From JADKBO01 sp965230345 (lineage in GTDB: Bacteria; Bacteroidota; Bacteroidia; Chitinophagales; Saprospiraceae), in NCBI GenBank assembly GCA_965230345.1, contig CBDDKR010000002.1:2914001-2978000 (forward strand): 64,000 nucleotides of DNA, read 5' to 3'. Numbering within the stretch: the stretch's first letter is position 1; every line of letters begins with the position of its first letter. Shown piece after piece: positions 26,708 to 36,347 of the stretch. Under the pieces are notes generated by a model that was given only the letters and a program-made list of their open reading frames with translations, was not told the DNA's origin and did not search any database. The position numbers and the translations under genes are program-made.

Positions 26708-28969
26708 TTAAAGTTTAATAAAGCTTTCCTTAATTGTCGAATTTAATTGTTTAAACTCGATGATGTATTTTCCGCTTGGGAAATTTGATATATCAAGACT
26801 ACAGTTTTGATCAGCATAAATAGGCATGTTTTGTCCTAGATTATTGTAGATGCGAATGTCGTTACAATCAATTGAATTAATGTGCAGTACTTCATTACTT
26901 GGGTTGGGGTAAACGAAAGATTTTGATGACTCTTGTTCTTTAAGTGTATATATGTTCCCATGATCATCTATCAATTTTCCATGGATCAAGACGACTTCAG
27001 TCTCAAGAGAGAATAATTCTTGCCCACTCGATAGAATCATTTCTTGATCAACCAATAAATTCATTCCATTCGAATAGATGTGGGAATTACTTTCTGTTAT
27101 GTTGAATTCAGAACTATGAATATCAGAAGTCCCCAAAATACTTATTTGTAGGAGATCAATATGGATATCGTCATCCATAATTAATGAGTAGGTATTATTT
27201 TCGTTTAGTTTCAGAGTGTAGTGCAATATTTTTGACTCTCGTAATTGTATAGTATCTTCTTTGAGATCAGAGATGTCGCCTTTGAGAATTCCAGTTATGT
27301 CAAAACCGGTGGCAACATCTTTTACAGAAAAACCTGATAAGTCATTTTTAATGCTCAATGTGTCAATTAAGTAATTTGGAATAAAGTGCCAATTCGTAGA
27401 ACCAAATGAATGTATTTTCCCAAGAAGGAATTCTCTTAATCTTTGCAAATCGACCACATTGATTTGATGATCTTCATTTAAATCAGCTGCTAAGGTGGCC
27501 CTATCGTCAAGCCTTTCCTTATACAAAAGGTGATCAAGCATAATAGCATAATCAACGATGTCTATCTGTCCTTCAGGGATTCTATTTAAATGACCATGAA
27601 ACATGATGTCTTCATAAAGTGGAAGATCATGAATGTTTATTTGACCATGTTGATTTGATTGCCATGATCCCATAGATTGATTTTGCCGATTAGCATTGAA
27701 TACCACATCTTCGATTGGATGCCCCTTGTAATTAGTAACCTGCCCATCATCAGCATATCTGAAATTACATGATCCATTATCAAAAATCAGTAGAAAAGAT
27801 CTACAAAAATCACTATTCCCATTTTGGTCAAATACATAAATATTGAAGAATTGAAATCCATCATTTAAACAATTGATGGTCAAGCTATCATTTTGAGGAT
27901 CATCACTAAAGGCAAAATTTAAATACTCAGAAGGCGTACAGTTATCAAAACTACCTACATCAAACATGTCAGCTGTCATAGTTACGGACATATCTTGACT
28001 ACCATCATAACTGGCATAGGTAACTAAATTGCAATAAGGTGTAGGAGGTTTTAAGTCTTTTGTCTCAAATTTTTCCTCGCATGAAGTCCAATTGCCACAA
28101 GCATCTCTCACCTTCCAAAATATGGTATGGAACCCATGTGACAATTGTTCAGGGATTTGTACTGTGATTTGTTCATTATTATTGGATGGATCAATTTTAA
28201 AGTCCCCCATTTCATTGTAGCCATATTTATACTCTAAGGATCCGTCAGCCCAAAGGTCTACTTCAACTTCCCAGTAAAGTTTTTCTGAGGAACAAGCTCC
28301 AATGTCTTCAGCTGATTTAGTAAATGAAACGCTTGCTTTACAATCTTCCGTTAAGCTGAACTGGTGATTGGTACAATCTTCCAAAACTGGTGAATCTGTA
28401 TCAATTATTTTGATGATTTGATCAAATTCATACAAACCTTCTCCATCCCATCCTGGAAGCCCTGGAGTATATGCACACCAATCAATGACGGTATGTTTTC
28501 TGAGGATTTTATAACAGGAATCCCCACCAATATCGAAAGGAGAATCGGCGGAATTGCTTCCAATTAAGTCACAGGGGCCAGCGGTCCATCCGACTGAAGA
28601 ATGTGGTATATCATCAGAACATGTCAATGTGATATCTGCAGGTGGATAAAAAATCAAATCCCAGTCCAAATAAGTCAAATCAATTCTTTGGATACAGTAA
28701 TGCTCTGAAGGGTCCAATACATCATTGCTGTTTTCATCAACATACCATTGCCTATTGACGTATCCAACATTACATGAACTTAGAAATTCCATATCAATAT
28801 AGTCAGGAGTAAGCCAAGCATGACTGCCGAATAGAATGGGTTTACCTGTTACATCTGTGTCCGAAAGATCGGTATCACATGTCACCGTGATATCGTTAGG
28901 ACAAACCAGACTGGCATGGAGTTGTAAACTTCCAATAAGGAGAAAGAATGAAAAGTAAATTACCTTCAT
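26708..28969 (-). CDS. secreted protein with dockerin-like module and T9SS type A sorting domain
   Basis: The 753-residue protein has a signal peptide (KVIYFSFFLLIGSLQLHAS), then repeated Cys-containing HYR-like beta modules (CPNDITVTCDTDL, PPADITLTCSDDI, WKVRDACGNWTSC). Residues roughly 450-515 hold two short EF-hand-like helices typical of dockerin type I; the clearer one reads DLNEDHQINVVDLQRLREFL, with Asp/Asn at calcium positions 1, 3, 5, 9 and 12. The end (FVYPNPSNEVLHI, IRIYNNLGQ, FPSGKYIIEF) is a type A T9SS sorting domain. It is likely exported and attached to the cell surface. No enzyme domain is visible. It converges with the polyprenyl synthase gene. Confidence 0.88.
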   Translation of the reverse strand: MKVIYFSFFLLIGSLQLHASLVCPNDITVTCDTDLSDTDVTGKPILFGSHAWLTPDYIDMEFLSSCNVGYVNRQWYVDENSNDVLDPSEHYCIQRIDLTYLDWDLIFYPPADITLTCSDDIPHSSVGWTAGPCDLIGSNSADSPFDIGGDSCYKILRKHTVIDWCAYTPGLPGWDGEGLYEFDQIIKIIDTDSPVLEDCTNHQFSLTEDCKASVSFTKSAEDIGACSSEKLYWEVEVDLWADGSLEYKYGYNEMGDFKIDPSNNNEQITVQIPEQLSHGFHTIFWKVRDACGNWTSCEEKFETKDLKPPTPYCNLVTYASYDGSQDMSVTMTADMFDVGSFDNCTPSEYLNFAFSDDPQNDSLTINCLNDGFQFFNIYVFDQNGNSDFCRSFLLIFDNGSCNFRYADDGQVTNYKGHPIEDVVFNANRQNQSMGSWQSNQHGQINIHDLPLYEDIMFHGHLNRIPEGQIDIVDYAIMLDHLLYKERLDDRATLAADLNEDHQINVVDLQRLREFLLGKIHSFGSTNWHFIPNYLIDTLSIKNDLSGFSVKDVATGFDITGILKGDISDLKEDTIQLRESKILHYTLKLNENNTYSLIMDDDIHIDLLQISILGTSDIHSSEFNITESNSHIYSNGMNLLVDQEMILSSGQELFSLETEVVLIHGKLIDDHGNIYTLKEQESSKSFVYPNPSNEVLHINSIDCNDIRIYNNLGQNMPIYADQNCSLDISNFPSGKYIIEFKQLNSTIKESFIKL

Positions 28970-29070
28970 GAGTTTTGGTTGGTATTAATCTATATTATTG
29001 CAATAATAATCGGCTTCCTCGTGTATAATATACTGGGAAAGTAAAAAACGTTTCACAAGGAAGTATAAAT

Positions 29071-29814
29071 TTATAATATTATTTCAAGATAGTCCGCATT
29101 GTTTTGAAGTGTTGTCTCAAGTTTGGTCAATTCTTCTTCAGAAATGTCTGGAGATGACAAACACATTTGTTTCATAGTTTTTATGCGCTCTTCTATTGAA
29201 CTACTTGTGACATGGTATAAGAATTTCGAAGGGATAACATTTTTGCCAAATAGAAACAAAGGTTTTTGAAAGTACCACCTTGGAAGCACAATTTGAACAT
29301 CTAAGTAATCATTCATTACATAATACCAATATACACGTTGGTTTCTCGGATGAATATCGCTTACATGCTTCCCTTTCCCAACAGAAGCTGCAATCCAATC
29401 TGATATAATTGATCTGCCAATTGTACTGTTTTTTACCAAAACGAAACCAGCATTGGGACGAGGTTGCAAGGTGATTTTTAATGGAGTATCCTGAGGCATG
29501 ATAATTTCAGTGTTTGGCTTGGCAAATTTATCCAAGAAAAACTCTACTGATTTTTCATATTCGGTTATTATCGTATCAGCGTCAACCAATAGGATATAAT
29601 CACAAGTTGCGTCAAATTCGAATGCCTTCTGCAATAAGTCAATTTTAGACCAATTGATGTGTTTGTCCTTTACTGATTTATGCCTTTGGAGGAAGTGTTT
29701 GTATCCATGTATTTTGCAATAATGATTAATGCTAAGGATACTAAAAATGGCATAAGAATCAATGTTTGGGGTTACCAATTGCACAACCGTAACCTTAACC
29801 TTATTAGAGTGCAT
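29071..29814 (-). CDS. GT-A fold glycosyltransferase (GT34/galactosyltransferase-like)
   Basis: The 247-residue protein carries a nucleotide-sugar transferase core with the metal-binding motif LLVDADTII (about residues 95-103), an upstream WSKIDLLQKAF helix, and NAGFVLVKNS, a pattern common to GT34/GMA12-MNN10-like enzymes. There is no signal peptide or membrane helix, so it acts in the cytoplasm on an unknown acceptor. It stands alone between the T9SS gene and the divergent UPF0104-like gene. Family level is likely, substrate unknown. Confidence 0.75.
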   Translation of the reverse strand: MHSNKVKVTVVQLVTPNIDSYAIFSILSINHYCKIHGYKHFLQRHKSVKDKHINWSKIDLLQKAFEFDATCDYILLVDADTIITEYEKSVEFFLDKFAKPNTEIIMPQDTPLKITLQPRPNAGFVLVKNSTIGRSIISDWIAASVGKGKHVSDIHPRNQRVYWYYVMNDYLDVQIVLPRWYFQKPLFLFGKNVIPSKFLYHVTSSSIEERIKTMKQMCLSSPDISEEELTKLETTLQNNADYLEIIL

Positions 29815-30034
29815 CTAAAAACTGTTAGTCAATTAAATCCAAAATTACAATAATATAGTATTTTGCTAAAAGTAAATAGGTAATTATTTTGATCTACGAC
29901 TAAATCTGATTAATTATGCCCCCGATTTGTAATTTGGGACTTTTAAGGGGTTTTATTTGACATCTAAAACCGTTTTGAAATATATTTAGACTCCTATTTT
30001 ATGGCAATTCCAAATTACAATTTAATGCAAGGGA

Positions 30035-30964
30035 ATGAATTTAGAAAAGTGGATAGAACTGTGGAATGAGTTGAAGGAGAAACCTCAAGTGAAAGTGCTT
30101 TTGAGAGTGCTGAAAATGCTTTTCTTGTTGGGTGTTATTGCGTTTATTCTATATCAATTATCCCAAATTGGGATCGCCAATGTAATTGATAACTTACCTT
30201 TGAACCCAGCGTTTTATGTATTGTTTTTTGTACTTTATTTTTCTCTTCCTTTCTGGGAAATCATCATTTATAAGCTCTTTTGGAAATTTAGGTTCAAATC
30301 TGGATTTCGACCATTTATTACTAAAAAGATTCTAAATACAGAAGTAGTCGGATACTCAGGAGAAGTGTATTTATTCGCATGGGCAAAGAAGAAATTTAAA
30401 CTCCCAAACAAAGATATTTATGGTCCTATAAAAGATAACAGTATTTTGTCTTCAGTTGCAAGTACTGTAACAGCAATAGTTCTATTAGTAGTTTACTCTT
30501 ATTCAACAGATGTTGAGTTTTTACAAGCAGTTAAACTGTCAGAACAAAGTTTATATCTCATCATTGGAGTCGTCGTCGTTGTATTAAGTGCATTATTCTT
30601 TTTTAGACATAAGGTGCTTTCTATAAAATCTGATAAGATTTGGAAGGTTCTAATGTTGCACGAAATTCGAATCTTGGCATCATATATGATCGAAATGTTT
30701 CAGTGGTCTATCATCATGCCAGAGGTCCCATTTACAGTATGGTTTACATTTTTGGCGGTGAAAATTATTACCAGTCGACTTCCGTTTATTCCTAATCAAG
30801 ATATTATTTTTGCTAGTCTTGGAATTGAACTAGGAAGAGCATTAAATGTGTCGTCTGCTGGAATAGCAGGGATTTTACTTACGAATTCTGCTCTGAATAA
30901 AATCACAAATCTAGTTTGTTATACTTTTTTTCAAGTAAAAAAAGAGCTTAAAAAGTCAAAATGA
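30035..30964 (+). CDS. multi-pass membrane protein, LPG-synthase TM/UPF0104-like
   Basis: The 309-residue protein has about seven hydrophobic helices, beginning MLFLLGVIAFILYQLSQIG, and the pattern of UPF0104 / lysylphosphatidylglycerol synthase transmembrane domains (a helix set with NTEVVGYSGEVYLFAWAKKK and RLPFIPNQDIIFASLGIELG). It lacks a soluble aminoacyl-transfer domain. Its end overlaps the next glycosyltransferase start by four bases (ATGA), so the pair is translationally coupled; a role in exporting or anchoring a glycolipid is a guess from this pairing. Family assignment is moderate. Confidence 0.7.
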   Translation: MNLEKWIELWNELKEKPQVKVLLRVLKMLFLLGVIAFILYQLSQIGIANVIDNLPLNPAFYVLFFVLYFSLPFWEIIIYKLFWKFRFKSGFRPFITKKILNTEVVGYSGEVYLFAWAKKKFKLPNKDIYGPIKDNSILSSVASTVTAIVLLVVYSYSTDVEFLQAVKLSEQSLYLIIGVVVVVLSALFFFRHKVLSIKSDKIWKVLMLHEIRILASYMIEMFQWSIIMPEVPFTVWFTFLAVKIITSRLPFIPNQDIIFASLGIELGRALNVSSAGIAGILLTNSALNKITNLVCYTFFQVKKELKKSK

Positions 30965-32094
30965 AATTAGCAATGTTAACTCAGGATTTTCCTCCTGACA
31001 TTGGAGGAATTCAAACTTATAGCTTTGAGTTGGCTAAAAGGTTAGCATCATTTTGTGATGATTTTGTTGTGATTGCTCCTGGTAATGCACAAGATGCGAA
31101 AGAAGATAAAACGCTTGAATTCGATGTGCTAAGAATCAATTGTAAGAGTACACTGTTAGGTTTTAAATCCGTACGCAAGGGACTAGTTCTGTTGAAAAAA
31201 CGTGGCATTACTAATGTATTTCATACCCAATGGCAAACCATGTATTTTTCAAAAGTGGGGAAATCTAGAGAAGTGGTGAAAAATGTGTTTTGTGCAGTCC
31301 ATGGAAGAGAGTTGTTTTTCAATCCATTTGGAAGTTATCCAATATTGGGAACTTGGTATAAAAATCATATGATTTCTTCCTTGAATAAGGTTGATCTCTT
31401 TTTACCCGTTAGTCGATTTACTGCGGATAAGTTAAAGGAGATAAATCAAAGAAATGCTCAGATCGAAGTTGTTGGTAATGGAACAGATCCAAGTATTTTT
31501 TATCCTAAAAATGTTGGTGAATTAAAGCATTCTTTAGGTGTCAGCGATAGAAGAATCCTTATGACGGTTTCTAGGTTGGTAAAAAGAAAGGGTATAGATA
31601 CTTGTATTGAGGCAGTAGATAAAATTAAGGATCGGATTCCAGAGATAGTTTACTTAATCGTTGGCGATGGACCAGACGTTAATCGCTTGAAGCAAATGGT
31701 TTCGAATAGAAATCTACAGAACTATGTAAGGTTCGTGGGAAGAGTGGATTCAACAGTAGATTATTATAATTTAGCTGATGTTTTTCTCATGCCCTCTAGA
31801 TCAATATTACCTGATGTTGAAGGATTTGGTATAACTTTTCTAGAAGCGAATGCTTGTGGAGTTCCTGTGATAGGAAGTAATTCAGGAGGAATTCCGGATG
31901 CCATTGAACACGGAAAAACAGGATATCTGATTAAAGAAGATGACGTAGATACTTTGGTAGAATACATTGGCGATTTGATTAATTCTCCATCTATGGCTAG
32001 TAAAATGGGAATGGATGGAAGAAAAAGGGTGGAAGATGCTTTCAATTGGGATGTTGCAGCTAAAAAAATCTACACCTTAATGAAGAATCTATAA
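30961..32094 (+). CDS. family 4 glycosyltransferase (GT-B)
   Basis: The 377-residue enzyme has the GT4 layout: N-terminal acceptor domain with a glycine-rich loop (TQDFPPDIGGIQTYSFELA), the linker FLPVSRFTADKL, the donor domain opening GNGTDPSIFYP, LMTVSRLVKRKGID, LIVGDGPDVNRL and the EX7E motif E287-E295 (EGFGITFLE) followed by NACGVPVIGSNSGGIPD. Such enzymes move a sugar from a nucleotide donor with retention of configuration; PimA/PimB-like lipid glycosylation is possible. It is coupled to the upstream membrane protein by a four-base overlap. Confidence 0.92.
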   Translation: MKLAMLTQDFPPDIGGIQTYSFELAKRLASFCDDFVVIAPGNAQDAKEDKTLEFDVLRINCKSTLLGFKSVRKGLVLLKKRGITNVFHTQWQTMYFSKVGKSREVVKNVFCAVHGRELFFNPFGSYPILGTWYKNHMISSLNKVDLFLPVSRFTADKLKEINQRNAQIEVVGNGTDPSIFYPKNVGELKHSLGVSDRRILMTVSRLVKRKGIDTCIEAVDKIKDRIPEIVYLIVGDGPDVNRLKQMVSNRNLQNYVRFVGRVDSTVDYYNLADVFLMPSRSILPDVEGFGITFLEANACGVPVIGSNSGGIPDAIEHGKTGYLIKEDDVDTLVEYIGDLINSPSMASKMGMDGRKRVEDAFNWDVAAKKIYTLMKNL

Positions 32095-32414
32095 GTTAGC
32101 CTAAGCTTTGGCGATCTAGTAGATCATGCCTTTTCAAAATTGGTATTACAGGATTTATAAATGTGTTATCCTTTATTAAGGAGTCATTACGGATTAGATC
32201 TTTGTTGTAAGAATATTAAGATTTATAAAGCCAGCAACTTATCTTGGTATTGGGTTACTTGATAGAAAAGTAGTGTTTTAGTCATATTTGTGTTTTCTTT
32301 CCTAAATAAATATCCCAAAGATTGAGATGGATTTATTTCACATTACTTCTTAAAATAATATGAATACCCTTTAAAACATTGTACTTTTGCGGCAACTAAA
32401 TCAAAATTCAAAAA
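32095..32414. other. intergenic region upstream of pckA
   Basis: About 320 AT-rich bases with no gene. It holds the pckA promoter near its right end (TAnnTTTG at 32382). No clear terminator for the preceding glycosyltransferase was seen. Confidence 0.5.
32382..32389 (+). promoter_or_regulatory. -7 box of the pckA promoter
   Basis: TACTTTTG matches TAnnTTTG exactly and lies 25 bases before the ATG, predicting a short leader starting near 32394. No TTG is found at -33, so the box may need an activator. Confidence 0.5.
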
Positions 32415-33938
32415 ATGATTACGTTTAAAAACGCAAAACACAATCAATTACCTGCACAACTTGTACAGAGAGCTGTAGAAAAAGGTGAAGGAATGATAAG
32501 TAGTAATGGGGCATTGGTGATCAAGACTGGTAAATTCACAGGAAGGTCTCCCCAAGATCGTTTTATTGTTAAAGATGATATTACTAGTGGTACTGTAAAT
32601 TGGGGTGAGATAAATAAGCCAATAGCTTCTGATGATTTTGAAGCATTGTTAGAAAAGACCCTTAAATATGCGGAGGGACTAGACGAGATTTATAGTAGGG
32701 ATGCCTATGCTTGTGCAAGTAACAAGTATAGACTTAAGATAAAGTTGTATGCTGAGCATACGTGGCAAAGTATTTTTGCATATAATATGTTTTTACGACC
32801 TGGTGTTGAAGAGTTAAATGATTTTAAAGAAGATTGGACAATTCTTGCGTTCCCAGGAGTAAAGGCAGATCCTAGTATTCATGGCACAAGACAAGACAAT
32901 TATAGCATAATTAATTTCACCAAAAAAATGATTATTATTGGTGGTACTGGTTATACTGGAGAGATCAAGAAAGGTATATTCTCTGTATTGAATTATGTAT
33001 TACCTATGGAAAGAAATGTCTTATCTATGCATTGTTCAGCTAATGTTGGAATGGATGGAGATACAGCATTGTTTTTCGGATTATCTGGAACGGGAAAGAC
33101 GACTTTGTCAAATGATCCTGATAGAAGGTTAATTGGTGATGATGAGCATGGATGGTCTACTTCTAATATCTATAATCTAGAAGGCGGTTGTTATGCTAAA
33201 ACCATTGATCTTTCTGAAGCAAAAGAACCTCAGATTTATAAAGCCATTAAGTTTGGAGCTCTTCTTGAAAATATTGGATACGAAGAAGATGGTGTAACTC
33301 CTGATTATGAGAATACAGATATTACTCAGAACACTAGAGTGAGTTACCCAATTTATCATATTGATAATATAATGTATAACTCAAGAGGAGATGTTCCTAA
33401 GAATATTTTCTTTTTGACTTGTGATGCATTTGGAGTTCTTCCTCCAATTTCGAAACTGGATAAGTCACAAGCAATGTATCAGTTTATCAATGGGTATACT
33501 GCGAAAATTGCAGGAACAGAAGCAGGAATTAATGAACCTCAAGCTACTTTCTCAGCATGTTTTGGCGAGCCATTTTTACCTCTTGCTCCTAAGAAATATG
33601 CAGAGATGTTAGGAGAGAAAATAGATCAAGGAAGCAATGGCTCTAAGATCAATGTATGGTTAATCAATACAGGATGGTCTGGTGGTCCTTACGGTGAGGG
33701 CGCAAGGATATCTTTGAGTTACACTAGAGCAATGATAAAGGCAGCTCTAAATGGAGAGTTAAATGAAGTTGAATATACCAATGACAATCCATTTGGATTT
33801 TCTATTCCTTCAGAATGTCCTGATGTACCATCAGAAGTTCTTAACCCAAGAGATACTTGGAGAGATAAAGACGCTTATGATAAGATGGCAGATAATTTAT
33901 TGAATTTATTCAATGAGAATTATAAAAAGTATGAATAA
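32415..33938 (+). CDS. pckA: phosphoenolpyruvate carboxykinase (ATP)
   Basis: The enzyme converts oxaloacetate and ATP to phosphoenolpyruvate, CO2 and ADP, the entry step of gluconeogenesis (or the reverse). The 507 residues include the substrate region TGRSPQDRF, the kinase-1a P-loop GLSGTGKTT (222-230) and the metal motif GDDEHGW (241-247), which identify the ATP-dependent type. SMHCSANVG precedes the P-loop as in the family, and the C-terminus is complete. It is monocistronic: own promoter upstream and a strong terminator at 33994. Confidence 0.97.
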   Translation: MITFKNAKHNQLPAQLVQRAVEKGEGMISSNGALVIKTGKFTGRSPQDRFIVKDDITSGTVNWGEINKPIASDDFEALLEKTLKYAEGLDEIYSRDAYACASNKYRLKIKLYAEHTWQSIFAYNMFLRPGVEELNDFKEDWTILAFPGVKADPSIHGTRQDNYSIINFTKKMIIIGGTGYTGEIKKGIFSVLNYVLPMERNVLSMHCSANVGMDGDTALFFGLSGTGKTTLSNDPDRRLIGDDEHGWSTSNIYNLEGGCYAKTIDLSEAKEPQIYKAIKFGALLENIGYEEDGVTPDYENTDITQNTRVSYPIYHIDNIMYNSRGDVPKNIFFLTCDAFGVLPPISKLDKSQAMYQFINGYTAKIAGTEAGINEPQATFSACFGEPFLPLAPKKYAEMLGEKIDQGSNGSKINVWLINTGWSGGPYGEGARISLSYTRAMIKAALNGELNEVEYTNDNPFGFSIPSECPDVPSEVLNPRDTWRDKDAYDKMADNLLNLFNENYKKYE

Positions 33939-33993
33939 CTGAATACAAAATAAGATTTTCTATTTGTATATAAGTTAGGTTAACTTATTTTTG

Positions 33994-34030
33994 AAACGAA
34001 ACTGAGAAATTCTTGGTTTCGTTTTTTTTT
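33994..34030 (+). terminator. intrinsic terminator of pckA
   Basis: AAACGAAAC (33994-34002) pairs with GTTTCGTTT (34016-34024) and is followed by a run of T to 34030. Confidence 0.85.
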
Positions 34031-34051
34031 GTGATCTAAAAATTGAAATTA

Positions 34052-34651
34052 ATGAGAAAACCTCTAGTATCTCCTGTAGATAAAAATGCAAGTTCTGAAA
34101 CCCAAGAAATGGCTTCATTCTATGATGAAACGCTTGGGTTTACACCTAATAGTTTATTTACGATGATGCATAGGCCAAGGATTGCAAAAGCATTCCTAGA
34201 AATGAATCAAGCGGTAATGGAAAATAAAGGGAGAGTGACGAGTAGTTTGAAAAGATTGTTATCCTATCTGTCTAGTATGACAACAGGGTGTAGATATTGT
34301 GAGGCGCACACGATTCGGGCAGCGGAAAGATATGGAGCTGAGGAGGAGAAAATGAGAAATATTTGGGAGTATAAAACCCACGATGCATTTACTGATGCAG
34401 AACGTGTTGTATTTGATTTTGCTATTGCTGCTTCGACAGTACCCAACTCAGTAACTGAAGAACATCATGAAAACTTAAGAAAACATTGGGATGATGGTGA
34501 GATTGTTGAGATTTTGGGAGTAGTTGCTTTGTTTGGGTATTTAAATAGATGGAATGATTCTATGGGGACCCAATTGGAAGAACCTGCAGCGGAAGATGGA
34601 AATGAGTATTTAGCTGTCAAAGGGTGGAGTAGAGGAAAGCATCAATACTAA
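34052..34651 (+). CDS. AhpD-like / carboxymuconolactone decarboxylase family protein
   Basis: The 199-residue all-helical protein contains the AhpD redox motif CRYCEAH (C-x2-C with a following His) preceded by SSLKRLLSYLSSMTTG, and ends GYLNRWNDSMGT, as in peroxidase-related CMD proteins. These use the cysteine pair to reduce peroxides or partner enzymes; the partner is unknown here. The ATG at 34052 is preferred over a TTG at 34043. It is a single gene, convergent with the next one at 8 bases. Confidence 0.87.
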   Translation: MRKPLVSPVDKNASSETQEMASFYDETLGFTPNSLFTMMHRPRIAKAFLEMNQAVMENKGRVTSSLKRLLSYLSSMTTGCRYCEAHTIRAAERYGAEEEKMRNIWEYKTHDAFTDAERVVFDFAIAASTVPNSVTEEHHENLRKHWDDGEIVEILGVVALFGYLNRWNDSMGTQLEEPAAEDGNEYLAVKGWSRGKHQY

Positions 34652-34659
34652 TGAAAACT

Positions 34660-35751
34660 CTACTTTACAGGGTATCCTTCTTCTAACACCATGGTGAATT
34701 GGATGTCATCCTTTGCGTTTTTTCCTTTGAATTGAATCGAGTCTTGTGAAATTCTGTGGAATTTTCCCTTGAGATCAAGCATTCGAAAATCGTAAAAGTT
34801 CCAAAGTTCGAACTGTTGATTTGAAGGGTCAACCATGTATTCAAATGTAGTAAGTGTATCGTTAACCTTTATTTTTCCATATCTACTGCTGGATAAATAA
34901 AGCTTCTCTGCTCTAACAAGTGTATCGGTTTGGTAATCTTTATCCTTAGAATTATCCTTGACCTGAAAGTCCTTAATGGTCCAAACTCCTTTGATGGGGC
35001 TATCGGCATTATTTGCATAGTATTTCCAATACCTGTTGGGTTGGTTGTATGAGTTGACCAATAGTCCAATTAGTATAAAGTACTTAAGTGCTGTAAGCAC
35101 ATGGTATAAGTGATTGTTCTTCAAATATGGATGTTGTATAAGTACTGTTGGTGATTTTCGATTATTCCATATTTGTATCAGTCGTGGAAGATCTATTAGT
35201 AAACCTGAAAATACTATAATCAACAGGAGTTTTGTTATAGGCATTGAACACTCGGGGTCCAAATTAGTGGCAAGACTAAAACCATAACTTGCAAGTAGAA
35301 TTAAGAAACCTAAACTTGAAAACCTAAAGGTTGTAAGCGCCAAAAGTCCAATAATTCCCAAATATCCTCTAAAATGATTCATTGGAGATGAAGTTCGATT
35401 TACCCAATTACTCATTTCTTGCGGAGAAATATCAATTAAAGACTTGTCGTACATTGCGATAAAGTCGATATTGGGAATTTCTTTAAATATGAAAGCGTAG
35501 TAAATGGTTTGAAATGCCCAATAGCCTGCACAAATTCTCAATATCACTTGAAAAAGATAATTTGCTTTATGTGAAGGAATCTTTCTTTGTGTAGCAATAC
35601 CAAGAATTACACCTATTCCCGAGAAGATTAATAATTTGTCGATTTGATGATCTGATAGACGACAGTAGCTGTCAAAATGAATCAAGCTAACTCCGATGGC
35701 TAGAAAAGAAGCGGCACCCAATATATATCGTATGGTATTTGAGTAGATCAA
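34660..35751 (-). CDS. unrecognised integral membrane protein
   Basis: The 363-residue protein has about six or seven hydrophobic helices in the first 245 residues (for example LLIFSGIGVILGIATQ, YLGIIGLLALTTFRFSSLGFLILLASYG, LLLIIVFSGLLIDL), then a soluble C-terminal domain of about 120 residues rich in beta strands (IKGVWTIKDFQVKDN, YMVDPSNQQFELWNFYDF). The layout of a DoxX-like membrane part with a lipocalin-like outer domain is a possibility, but no signature settles it. Monocistronic, with gldC divergent upstream. Confidence 0.7.
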   Translation of the reverse strand: MIYSNTIRYILGAASFLAIGVSLIHFDSYCRLSDHQIDKLLIFSGIGVILGIATQRKIPSHKANYLFQVILRICAGYWAFQTIYYAFIFKEIPNIDFIAMYDKSLIDISPQEMSNWVNRTSSPMNHFRGYLGIIGLLALTTFRFSSLGFLILLASYGFSLATNLDPECSMPITKLLLIIVFSGLLIDLPRLIQIWNNRKSPTVLIQHPYLKNNHLYHVLTALKYFILIGLLVNSYNQPNRYWKYYANNADSPIKGVWTIKDFQVKDNSKDKDYQTDTLVRAEKLYLSSSRYGKIKVNDTLTTFEYMVDPSNQQFELWNFYDFRMLDLKGKFHRISQDSIQFKGKNAKDDIQFTMVLEEGYPVK

Positions 35752-35901
35752 ATAGTCGATTTAGAAATTAATAGTTCCTCAATTTACGATTAAAGGCTTA
35801 AGTAGTCAATAGATCATATGGCCTTAACACTCTATTAGAACTTCATTTGGAATATTTTTATAATGATTGAATATCCAAAATGACTTCAAGTAATTAATCT
35901 C

Positions 35902-35909
35902 TATCTTTG
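35902..35909 (+). promoter_or_regulatory. candidate -7 box of gldC
   Basis: TATCTTTG fits TAnnTTTG exactly, 25 bases before the gldC ATG. The -33 region has no TTG at the expected place. Confidence 0.4.
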
Positions 35910-35934
35910 TAACTCTATTTTAAATATCTACTTA

Positions 35935-36273
35935 ATGAAGAGCACTGAAATAAACATAAAAGTTACATTGGATGAAAAAAATCATCCTTCGGATATTACT
36001 TGGCAAGCCTCAGATGACCCTAAGAATAAGGGAATGCAGGATGCAAAAGCAATGTTACTTTCTCTATTTGACAAAAACCAAAAAGATACATTGAAGATCG
36101 ATCTTTGGACTAAAGAAATGCAAGTGATGGAGATGGATCGTTTTATGTTTCAAACTTTAAAAGCGCTTGGAGATACTTATTTTAGAGCTACTCAAAATGC
36201 TCAAATGGCTTCAGCAATTCAGCAATTGGCTGATTATTTCGGACAAGAAACCGGAATTGTACCAAAAAAATAA
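35935..36273 (+). CDS. gldC: gliding motility protein GldC
   Basis: The 112-residue protein matches GldC: KSTEINIKVTLDEKNHPSDI, AMLLSLFDKNQKDTLKIDLW, QTLKALGDTYFRATQN and QLADYFGQE. GldC is a small cytoplasmic protein conserved across Bacteroidota, including non-gliding species; in Flavobacterium it is needed for full gliding, but its biochemical role is unclear. It stands alone, 75 bases before an S24-type regulator. Confidence 0.93.
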   Translation: MKSTEINIKVTLDEKNHPSDITWQASDDPKNKGMQDAKAMLLSLFDKNQKDTLKIDLWTKEMQVMEMDRFMFQTLKALGDTYFRATQNAQMASAIQQLADYFGQETGIVPKK

Positions 36274-36291
36274 ATCACTTGTTGTAATTAA

Positions 36292-36325
36292 TTTGTTTAC
36301 ATATTATAATAATTTGTTATATTTG
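36292..36325 (+). promoter_or_regulatory. promoter of the S24-type regulator gene
   Basis: TTTG (36292-36295) and TATATTTG (36318-36325) are 22 bases apart, close to the Bacteroidota consensus. Transcription would begin near 36332, about 16 bases before the ATG. Confidence 0.5.
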
Positions 36326-36347
36326 TTTTGATCAACCTTATGTAGAC

